From Chloroflexota bacterium (lineage in GTDB: Bacteria; Chloroflexota; Anaerolineae; Promineifilales; Promineifilaceae): 5,740 nt of DNA. Positions 1 to 4,875 of this stretch are shown here, piece by piece (position 1 is the stretch's first letter; every line of letters begins with the position of its first letter). Where the stretch lies: the NCBI GenBank assembly GCA_963169155.1, contig CAUJGI010000297.1, positions 1-5,740 of the forward strand. Direction: 5' to 3'. The position numbers and the translations under genes were made by a program. The notes under the pieces were generated by a model. The model had not been told where the DNA came from, made no database searches, and saw only the letters and a program-made list of their open reading frames with translations.

Positions 1-582
1 GTGCCACTGCCGCCCGTCCCGGCCGAACTCCCGGTGGGTACCGAGGTAGATGAAGATGCGCCACCGCCGCAGCTGTTCTGCCATCTAGCCGAAGGCACCG
101 ACGCTACCCTGCTGCCGCCCGATGCCCTGCCGCAGCTTTTCCTCGCCCCGCCGCGCAACCCGGAGAGCCTGAAGGCGGCTCAGGAGTGGGCCCAGGCCAA
201 TAATGTGGCGCTGCTGCCAACGGCCGTGTGCAACGACGATCTCCTGGCCCTGGCGCGTGACCCCAATCGAGTGGCCGTTTACCGCATCAGCAGCCCGGCC
301 CAGGGCGATACCGTCAGCGGCGTCCTACCCATCGTCGGCACGGCCGATTTTGAGCCGGGTTCGGTGGAGTTCTACAAAATCGAGCTGGGCATTCCCAACA
401 GCGACGGCGTGAACTGGGTGACCCTGGGCGACACGCACAGCCAGCCGGTGGTCAACGGTCCGCTGGAAATGCTGCACGCCGATGCCCTGCCGCCAGGTGA
501 ATATTTCCTGCGCCTGATTGTGGTGAAAGACAGCAACTACGTCGGCGAACCGCACACGATCAGCATCATCGTTGAATCTTAG
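1..582 (+). CDS. C-terminal part of a cell-surface protein, probably a class A penicillin-binding protein (5' partial)
   Basis: The frame is open from the first base of the window to the TAG at 580-582. The GTG at position 1 need not be the real start, and the protein probably begins upstream. The visible 193 residues have a Pro-rich N-terminal part with Cys27 and Cys77, which could form a disulfide, and then a beta-sandwich domain from about residue 93 to the end. That domain opens with the pattern V-Y-R-I-S-S-P-x-x-G and a following G-V-L-P-I-V-G-T-A, then has an F-Y-K-I-E-L-G strand and ends with L-P-P-G-E-Y-F-L-R-L-I-V-V. From memory, this domain type sits at the C-terminus of Chloroflexota glycosyltransferase-51/transpeptidase proteins, which build peptidoglycan outside the membrane. 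Neither catalytic domain is in the window, so the assignment rests on the tail alone. Another secreted protein with an Ig-like tail is possible. Confidence 0.6.
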   Translation: MPLPPVPAELPVGTEVDEDAPPPQLFCHLAEGTDATLLPPDALPQLFLAPPRNPESLKAAQEWAQANNVALLPTAVCNDDLLALARDPNRVAVYRISSPAQGDTVSGVLPIVGTADFEPGSVEFYKIELGIPNSDGVNWVTLGDTHSQPVVNGPLEMLHADALPPGEYFLRLIVVKDSNYVGEPHTISIIVES

Positions 583-685
583 CCGGGGGATCTTTTGGCT
601 TAAATCAGACGAATAATTCAGGTAGGGGCAGGCCTTGTGCCTGCCCAACGGGGCGACCACAAGGGTCGCCCCTACCATCCCCCGG
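583..685. repeat. 9-bp inverted repeat enclosing a repeat element; possible interrupted terminator
   Basis: CCGGGGGAT at 583-591, starting right after the stop codon of the upstream gene, is perfectly complementary to ATCCCCCGG at 677-685, which is followed by TTTT (686-689). A G+C-rich stem followed by a short T run just downstream of a stop codon resembles an intrinsic terminator. The arms are separated by 85 bases that include the double hairpin at 621-676. The right arm abuts the end of that element exactly. Without the 56-bp element the loop would be only 29 bases. I see no target-site duplication, so insertion into a terminator is inference. Confidence 0.4.
621..676. repeat. Double-hairpin intergenic repeat with GGTAGGGGC terminal inverted repeats
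   Basis: The element is bounded by GGTAGGGGC (621-629) and its perfect complement GCCCCTACC (668-676). It holds two hairpins. One has an 8-bp stem 626-633/639-646 with loop CTTGT. The other has a 9-bp stem 650-658/664-672 with loop ACAAG. The left 26 bases (621-646) and the reverse complement of the right 26 bases (651-676) agree at 20 positions. The six differences are three base pairs changed on both sides of the stem, so each hairpin stays perfect. This is typical of dispersed, REP/MITE-like intergenic palindromes. Copies elsewhere in the genome are expected but cannot be checked here. It may also act in transcription termination or mRNA 3'-end stability for the upstream gene. Confidence 0.75.
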
Positions 686-747
686 TTTTCGATTTATGAA
701 CAAATCCCTAAACCAAACGGCCGTCCCTTAGGCAGGGCAGACGGCTC

Positions 748-756
748 TGCTATAAT
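748..756 (+). promoter_or_regulatory. Extended -10 promoter for the lipoprotein gene
   Basis: TGCTATAAT is a perfect extended -10 (TGn plus TATAAT at 751-756). At the usual 17-bp spacing the -35 position (728-733) reads TTAGGC, a poor match, as is common for extended -10 promoters. The predicted start point is near base 763, giving a leader of about 69 bases before the GTG at 832. An ACGGCCGT octamer lies just upstream at 717-724. The 12-base core CTCTGCTATAAT (745-756) recurs with one change at 4141-4152. Confidence 0.6.
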
Positions 757-831
757 TCTCGTTTCTGTAGTGATTTTACGCTGCGGCCAACAACGTTCTT
801 TTTCTCAACTCAATTGGTAGAGGAAATTCAT

Positions 832-2028
832 GTGAAGAAGAGAAGTGTACTGTTTTTACTGCCAGGCCTGATTCTCCTGGCCCTGGTGGCCTGTGGGGGA
901 GCGCCCGTTTCTACACCCACACCCGCCCCAACCGAAACGGCTGTTGCCCAAAACCCGCCCACCGAACCAGCTACCGAGGAACCGGTAACGGCCGTTCCCG
1001 CCACGCCCACGGCCGAAATTGTGCCCACGGAACCGGAACCCACCAGCGAGGCGCTGTTCCCCACGCCGGTAGTGACGGCCACGCCCTCCCTAACGCCCAC
1101 GGTAGAAATGCCCGATTACACGGTAAGCATTGTTGAACCAGCGCCAGCGGCCACGCTGCTGGCCGGGCGTTCGGTAACCTTTCGCGGTGCAGTGCAGCCA
1201 CCCACCACTGAACCGCTCACTTTAACGCTGAAGGTGGGCTCGTTTACGGCCGTTTCTACCCAAATCACCCCCGATGACAGCGGCAGCTGGGAAGTGACCG
1301 TCACGGTGGCCGATGTGGCCTCTGGTCCTGGCATGCTCGCCGTGACCCTGGGCGAGCTGGCCCAGGCGGCTCAGCCGGTGCAGCTGGCCTTCGACAGCGC
1401 CACGGAAAGACCTTACATTTCGCTGGCCAGACCGGTGGAGGGAGAAACGGCCGTGGCGGGCCACGCCTTCTTCATGCAAGGCAGCAGCCACAACCTGCTT
1501 GATGACGCCTTCACCATCGGCGTCCTGGTCGATGACTGCACCAACTTTATCGCTGCCCAAAAAATCTCCCTTGCCGAGGGCAACTGGTACGGCTTTGTCA
1601 TTCTGCCGCAAAACGTGGCCCCTGGCCCGGCCTGTGCCGTGGCCTACACTGGCCAATACGGCGAATCTGGCTGGCGTGAAGCCCTGGTCCCTATTCAGCT
1701 GCGCGCCGCAGACGATCCGCAGGCGGTTTTGCTGCACCTGGGCAACTCCGGCGACCTGGAATTTGCCGTCGGCGAGGCGACCACCCTCTTTGGCGTGGCG
1801 GTAAATGTGCCGGAGCGGGCGGTTGACATCATGCTGGTGTTGGATTCGGCCGTGGGTGGCACGGAGCCAGTTGCCACCGGCAAAGCGTTCGCCGATCAGT
1901 TTGGCTTCTGGTCCATTGACCTGGAACTCCCCGACGACGCCCCCAGCGGCCCGGCCCTGCTCACCGTCACCGCTGGCGAAGGCGACACCTACCAGGAAAT
2001 TCGTCTGCCCATCACCATTGCGCCATAA
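832..2028 (+). CDS. Secreted lipoprotein with Pro/Thr/Glu linker and three tandem Ig-like domains
   Basis: The start is taken as GTG at 832, not the in-frame TTG at 814. GAGG at 820-823 is a well-placed ribosome site 8 bases upstream, and this start gives a textbook signal peptide: M-K-K-R, a hydrophobic stretch to about residue 20, and lipobox L-V-A-C with Cys21 as the lipidation site. The protein has 398 residues. Residues about 24-94 are a Pro/Thr/Glu-rich, low-complexity spacer. Three beta-sandwich units follow at about 95-185, 194-290 and 298-398. Each has a start of the form V/I-x-x-P-x-x-G followed by a V-x-F-x-G strand, and the strand-rich composition of bacterial Ig-like (Gmad2/Big-type) modules. 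Cys236 and Cys268 in the second unit could form a disulfide. No catalytic motif is visible. It is probably anchored to the outer face of the membrane with a binding or structural role; its ligand is unknown. It has its own promoter and is not obviously co-transcribed with msrPQ. Confidence 0.85.
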   Translation: MKKRSVLFLLPGLILLALVACGGAPVSTPTPAPTETAVAQNPPTEPATEEPVTAVPATPTAEIVPTEPEPTSEALFPTPVVTATPSLTPTVEMPDYTVSIVEPAPAATLLAGRSVTFRGAVQPPTTEPLTLTLKVGSFTAVSTQITPDDSGSWEVTVTVADVASGPGMLAVTLGELAQAAQPVQLAFDSATERPYISLARPVEGETAVAGHAFFMQGSSHNLLDDAFTIGVLVDDCTNFIAAQKISLAEGNWYGFVILPQNVAPGPACAVAYTGQYGESGWREALVPIQLRAADDPQAVLLHLGNSGDLEFAVGEATTLFGVAVNVPERAVDIMLVLDSAVGGTEPVATGKAFADQFGFWSIDLELPDDAPSGPALLTVTAGEGDTYQEIRLPITIAP

Positions 2029-2059
2029 ATTGCCATTTCAAAATTGCGCTTCACTTTCA

Positions 2060-2090
2060 GATTGGACCAATCTCGAAGATTGGTCCAATC
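2060..2090. repeat. Perfect 14-bp hairpin made of ATTGG-N-CCAAT units
   Basis: The 14 bases at 2060-2073 are the exact reverse complement of 2077-2090, with a 3-base CGA loop. Each arm is itself nearly palindromic (ATTGGACCAAT and ATTGGTCCAAT). It begins 31 bases after the stop of the lipoprotein gene. No T run follows, so a classic intrinsic terminator is doubtful. It more likely belongs to a dispersed intergenic palindrome family, or serves as a 3'-end mRNA structure. Confidence 0.7.
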
Positions 2091-2184
2091 CTGGCCAATA
2101 ATCAACATCCCCACTCTGCTGTAAGCATCTCATAAGAATTTATTTAGAAAAAGATCATAACTTTACAGATAATTAGATACTGAT

Positions 2185-2248
2185 AGATGTCTGGCACTGG
2201 TCAACCAATTATTGGCCGCTATGCCTCTCCTGCCAGTGCCAGACATCT
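2185..2248. repeat. Perfect 16-bp inverted repeat with 32-base centre, upstream of msrP
   Basis: The 16 bases at 2185-2200 are the exact reverse complement of 2233-2248. The 32-base centre contains a small near-palindrome, CCAATTATTGG (2205-2215). ATTATTGGCC at 2208-2217 is also complementary to GGCCAATAAT at 2093-2102, just after the first hairpin, so the two intergenic structures could pair with each other. The repeat ends 45 bases before the msrP ATG. It could be a small non-autonomous repeat, a 5'-leader structure or an operator. Nothing in the sequence decides between these. Confidence 0.65.
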
Positions 2249-2281
2249 TTGGTTGAATGTTGAATAGTCGAAACTGTAACC

Positions 2282-2286
2282 GAGGT
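2282..2286 (+). promoter_or_regulatory. Ribosome binding site of msrP
   Basis: GAGGT lies 7 bases before the ATG at 2294 and fixes that start. The fixed start matters because it places the twin-arginine motif at residues 24-29, after an unusually long n-region. Confidence 0.75.
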
Positions 2287-2293
2287 AAACACC

Positions 2294-3301
2294 ATGTTAA
2301 TCAAAAAACGTACCGGTATCGAGATTCCCTCGTCCGAGATCACACCTGAATCCGTCTATCTGTCTCGCCGCCATTTTATGCGTGGGGCGGCTTTAAGTAC
2401 GGCAGCTGTGGCGGCCGGTGGATTGTTAGCCGCCTGCGCCAGCCCGGAGGCTGAACCGGGCAGCAGCGCAACAGATGTCAGTGCGGTGCAAACGGCCATG
2501 CCGGGCAAAGTTAGCGCCACCGCCGATGAGTTGGGCGATCCGCTTAATTCATTTGAAGAGATTACCACCTACAACAATTACTATGAATTTTCCACCAATA
2601 AGGAAGCGGTAGCGCCGCTGTCTAAGAACTTCCCCACGGCCCCCTGGCAGGTGGAAGTCGGCGGGCTGGTAAATAAGCCCAAAACCTATGGTCTGGAAGA
2701 TTTGATGGCTTTTGAGCAGGAAGAACGCATCTACCGCCTGCGCTGCGTCGAGGCGTGGTCGATGGTGATTCCGTGGCTGGGCTTCCCGCTGTCCAAGCTG
2801 CTCAACGAGGTTGAACCAACTTCTGCCGCCAAGTACGTGCGCTTTGAGACGGTTCAAGATCGAGACAACATGCCGGGCCTCAACAGCTCGCTGTTCCCCT
2901 GGCCTTACGTGGAAGGGCTGCGCCTGGATGAAGCGATGAATGATCTGGCTATTTTGAGTACGGGGCTGTATGGCGAGGCACTGCTGCCGCAAAATGGCGC
3001 GCCGATACGCCTGGTGGTGCCGTGGAAGTATGGCTTTAAGAGCATCAAGTCGATTGTGAAGATTGATTTGGTGGACACCATGCCGGAATCTTTGTGGATG
3101 AAGACCGCCGCGAACGAGTACGGCTTTTATGCTACGGTGAACCCGAATGTGGACCATCCCCGCTGGTCGCAGGCGACAGAGCGGCGCATTGGCGAATTTG
3201 GTCGGCGCGAGACACTGCTGTTTAACGGGTATGGCGAGTTTGTGGCGCACCTGTACGATGATCCCGATTTTGACACCACCCAATCTGTCCGTGGTCAGTG
3301 A
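2294..3301 (+). CDS. msrP: Protein-methionine-sulfoxide reductase catalytic subunit MsrP (YedY), molybdopterin enzyme
   Basis: MsrP reduces methionine sulfoxide in exported proteins, using a mononuclear molybdopterin cofactor and electrons from MsrQ. The product has 335 residues, close to the 334 of E. coli MsrP. A twin-arginine signal, S-R-R-H-F-M at residues 24-29, precedes a hydrophobic Ala/Gly/Leu stretch and ends in L-A-A-C (Cys48). This means folded export via Tat and possibly lipid anchoring. The sulfite-oxidase-like molybdopterin domain covers about residues 95-280. The family signature R-L-R-C-V-E-A-W-S-M-V (148-158) carries Cys151, equivalent to the molybdenum-ligating cysteine. A second signature, P-Q-N-G-A-P-I-R-L-V-V-P-W-K-Y-G, is at 232-247, followed by F-K-S-I-K-S-I. 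The msrQ ATG begins 25 bases after the stop, so the two are surely one operon. This gene has no ACGGCCGT octamer, unlike all the other genes here. Confidence 0.95.
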   Translation: MLIKKRTGIEIPSSEITPESVYLSRRHFMRGAALSTAAVAAGGLLAACASPEAEPGSSATDVSAVQTAMPGKVSATADELGDPLNSFEEITTYNNYYEFSTNKEAVAPLSKNFPTAPWQVEVGGLVNKPKTYGLEDLMAFEQEERIYRLRCVEAWSMVIPWLGFPLSKLLNEVEPTSAAKYVRFETVQDRDNMPGLNSSLFPWPYVEGLRLDEAMNDLAILSTGLYGEALLPQNGAPIRLVVPWKYGFKSIKSIVKIDLVDTMPESLWMKTAANEYGFYATVNPNVDHPRWSQATERRIGEFGRRETLLFNGYGEFVAHLYDDPDFDTTQSVRGQ

Positions 3302-3326
3302 ACCAGTGGCTAAAGAGAGTAAGCAA

Positions 3327-4001
3327 ATGAGTGCAGCAACGGGCCGGGAAACGGCCGTATCCACCCCCAAACGTTGGGATCGTAAACATACTGCGCGTCT
3401 GCTCACCTGGCTCACCCACATCGGGGCGCTGGTGCCGCTGGCCGTGCTGCTGGTTGAATATTTCACCAACAACCTGGGCGTCGACCCGGTGCGTGAGATT
3501 TTGTTCCACACCGGCACCACGGCGCTGGTGCTGCTGGCCATGTCCCTGGCCGTGACCCCGGTGACAATTGCTTTTGGCTGGAAGCAGGTGATTCCGTTAC
3601 GACGGCCGTTAGGCCTCTACGCCTTCTTTTACGTCTGCCTGCACCTGCTCACCTTCGTCTGGCTGGATTACGGCCTGGACCTGGCCTTCATCATCGACGG
3701 TATTGTGGAACAGCCTTTTGTGCTGGTGGGAACGGCCGCTTTTCTGCTGCTCATTCCCCTGGCCATTACCTCCACCAAAGGGTGGCAAAAGCGGCTGGGC
3801 AAGCGGTGGAAAACGCTGCACAAGCTCAGCTACCTCATCATCATCCTGGCGCTGATTCACTTTATCTGGCTGGTGAAAAACGTCTACATCGAGCCGGGCA
3901 TCTATGTTGGCATCGTGGCCCTGCTGTTCCTGGCCCGCTGGAACCCGGTCAAACAAAAACTCCTCCGCTGGCAGCGGCAGATCCGCAGCCGATTGAAGTA
4001 G
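3327..4001 (+). CDS. msrQ: Haem-b membrane subunit MsrQ (YedZ) of the MsrPQ methionine sulfoxide reductase
   Basis: MsrQ is the membrane partner that passes electrons from quinols through haem to MsrP. The ATG at 3327 gives 224 residues, against 211 in E. coli, with a weak ribosome site AGAGAG at 3314-3319. The frame is open further upstream into msrP, and GTG at 3291 or 3306 would also be possible, but the longer versions add no conserved sequence. Six hydrophobic helices are seen at about 26-43, 59-80, 96-113, 131-149, 164-184 and 190-204, as in the ferric-reductase-like transmembrane family. Histidines in or at the edge of helices are His61, His106, His165 and His178; several are likely haem ligands. 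Family signatures are R-R-P-L-G-L-Y-A-F-F-Y (92-102) and I-T-S-T-K-G-W-Q-K-R-L-G (147-158) followed by W-K-T-L-H-K-L-S-Y-L (161-170). The N-terminal 20 residues and the basic C-terminus should be cytoplasmic. Confidence 0.93.
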   Translation: MSAATGRETAVSTPKRWDRKHTARLLTWLTHIGALVPLAVLLVEYFTNNLGVDPVREILFHTGTTALVLLAMSLAVTPVTIAFGWKQVIPLRRPLGLYAFFYVCLHLLTFVWLDYGLDLAFIIDGIVEQPFVLVGTAAFLLLIPLAITSTKGWQKRLGKRWKTLHKLSYLIIILALIHFIWLVKNVYIEPGIYVGIVALLFLARWNPVKQKLLRWQRQIRSRLK

Positions 4002-4026
4002 CTTGCATTTGTATGGCTGTTAATTA

Positions 4027-4066
4027 GTGAAGCGTGAAACGTGAGAAGAGGCAAAATCACGTTTCA
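4027..4066. repeat. 7-bp tandem repeat overlapping a 10-bp hairpin, downstream of msrQ
   Basis: Three imperfect 7-base units run in tandem: GTGAAGC (4027-4033), GTGAAAC (4034-4040) and GTGAGAA (4041-4047). TGAAACGTGA at 4035-4044 pairs perfectly with TCACGTTTCA at 4057-4066 across a 12-base loop. It starts 26 bases after the msrQ stop and could help end or stabilise the msrPQ transcript, but no T run follows. The spacing also allows a degenerate dispersed repeat. Confidence 0.5.
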
Positions 4067-4143
4067 TCCTCTTGCGGTGAATTCCCGTCTGCCTTTCAGA
4101 GGGCAGTTGTAACCATTCTGGCACAACGGCCGTTCCCCTTCTC

Positions 4144-4152
4144 TGCTACAAT
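4144..4152 (+). promoter_or_regulatory. Extended -10 promoter of the response regulator gene, predicting a leaderless mRNA
   Basis: TGCTACAAT (TGn plus TACAAT at 4147-4152) is a five-of-six -10 with the extended TGn. If the last T is -7, the transcript starts at 4159, exactly the A of the response regulator ATG. No Shine-Dalgarno sequence lies upstream of that ATG, which fits leaderless translation. The -35 position at 17-bp spacing (4124-4129) reads CAACGG and overlaps an ACGGCCGT octamer (4126-4133). The 12-base core is identical to that of the promoter at 745-756 except for one base. Confidence 0.55.
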
Positions 4153-4158
4153 GTTGGC

Positions 4159-4875
4159 ATGGCACGCCAGCTCTCCCTGCTTCTGGCCGACGACGAAGCG
4201 GCCATCACCGACAACCTGGCCCCCTTCCTGGAGCGCAGCGGCTTCACCGTGCGGGTAGCCGCCGATGGCGCAGCGGCGCTGGCGCAAGTTAAAGAATCTA
4301 CCCCCGACCTCATCATTTTGGACGTGTTGATGCCCCGGCTGGACGGCCGTGCCGTGCTGCGACAGCTGCGCCAGCAGGGGGATTGGACACCGGTCATTTT
4401 GCTCACCCAGGTGGGCGAGGCGTTTGAGCGGGCCATGGCCCTGGAAGAAGGCGCCGATGATTACCTGAACAAACCGTTTGATCCGCATGAATTGGTGGCT
4501 CGTATTCGCGCCGTGCTGCGGCGGGCGCGGCCGGGCGAACGGCCGCTTACCGCCGCTCAGAAACTAATCAGCCAAAATCTCACCTTCGACCGCCTCACCC
4601 GCCGCGCCTGGCTGGCGGGCGAAGAAATCCACCTAACGCCCAAGGCGCTGACTCTGCTGGAGTACCTGATGACCCATCCCGATGAGCTGGTGAGCCGCGA
4701 ACGGCTGCTGGACAGCGTCTGGGGCTGGGCCTATCCGGCGGGCACGCGCACCGTCGATTCGCGCATTGCCGAACTGCGCCGCGTGCTGGGCGACGACGCC
4801 AGCGATCCCCAATTCATCGAAACCGTGCCGGGGCAGGGCTACCGCTTTGTCGCCCCGGTGCAGGGGGTCTCATGA
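4159..4875 (+). CDS. OmpR/PhoB-family response regulator
   Basis: This is a DNA-binding response regulator of 238 residues, the normal length for the family. The receiver domain (about 4-120) has the acidic pair Asp11-Asp12, phospho-acceptor Asp55 in L-I-I-L-D-V-L-M-P, Thr83 and the conserved Lys105 in N-K-P-F-D. The winged-helix domain (about 136-235) carries L-T-P-K-A-L-T-L-L-E-Y-L (159-170), a recognition helix around T-V-D-S-R-I-A-E-L-R-R (198-208) and the closing wing motif G-Q-G-Y-R-F (225-230). The start ATG has no ribosome site and coincides with the predicted transcription start. The stop overlaps the kinase start as ATGA, so the pair should be translationally coupled. Its targets are not shown by the sequence. 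The nearest upstream genes are msrPQ, and control of those genes is a reasonable but unproven guess. The ortholog cannot be named from sequence alone. Confidence 0.93.
   Translation: MARQLSLLLADDEAAITDNLAPFLERSGFTVRVAADGAAALAQVKESTPDLIILDVLMPRLDGRAVLRQLRQQGDWTPVILLTQVGEAFERAMALEEGADDYLNKPFDPHELVARIRAVLRRARPGERPLTAAQKLISQNLTFDRLTRRAWLAGEEIHLTPKALTLLEYLMTHPDELVSRERLLDSVWGWAYPAGTRTVDSRIAELRRVLGDDASDPQFIETVPGQGYRFVAPVQGVS

Larger units (their letters stand above)
2029..2293. other. Intergenic region between the lipoprotein gene and msrP
   Basis: These 265 bases carry no convincing gene. They hold the 14-bp hairpin at 2060-2090, an A+T-rich stretch at about 2128-2184 that contrasts with the G+C-rich surroundings, the 16-bp inverted repeat at 2185-2248, and the ribosome site of msrP. 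The A+T-rich stretch is the natural place for the msrPQ promoter. TTTACA at 2162-2167 matches a -35 at five of six bases, but no good -10 follows at the proper distance, so I call no promoter. GTTGAAT occurs twice in tandem at 2252-2265. Confidence 0.5.

Noticed and set aside
325..678. Minus-strand open frame of 117 codons
   Set aside because: It runs across the double-hairpin repeat and then antisense to the first gene. Its first residues are simply the translation of the repeat, and it has no ribosome site.
635..820. Plus-strand open frame of 61 codons in the intergenic gap
   Set aside because: It starts inside the repeat and overlaps the promoter at 748-756. It has no ribosome site and no protein-like pattern.
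814..831. TTG at 814 as start of the lipoprotein gene
   Set aside because: It would put V-E-E-I-H before the basic n-region and has no ribosome site. GTG at 832 has GAGG 8 bases upstream and gives a clean lipoprotein signal.
901..1110. Repetitive Pro/Thr/Glu codons in the lipoprotein gene as a DNA repeat
   Set aside because: The similarity is explained by low-complexity linker amino acids. There is no regular DNA unit or constant period.
2060..2248. CRISPR array or attachment site in the msrP upstream region
   Set aside because: There are inverted repeats, not evenly spaced direct repeats, and no integrase or cas gene is nearby.
3147..3326. Longer N-terminus for MsrQ starting inside msrP
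   Set aside because: The extra 60 residues are the out-of-frame reading of the msrP 3' end, lack MsrQ-like sequence, and would make the protein much longer than the family.
2549..3541. 330-codon minus-strand open frame opposite msrP and msrQ
   Set aside because: It is antisense to two genes with clear family signatures. Its composition is that of a shadow frame and no ribosome site or known motif was seen.
4035..4073. Possible RNA pseudoknot (4035-4044/4057-4066 with 4046-4051/4068-4073)
   Set aside because: The second stem is only 6 bp, and a single base would have to cross the 10-bp first stem, which is not sterically feasible for both at full length.
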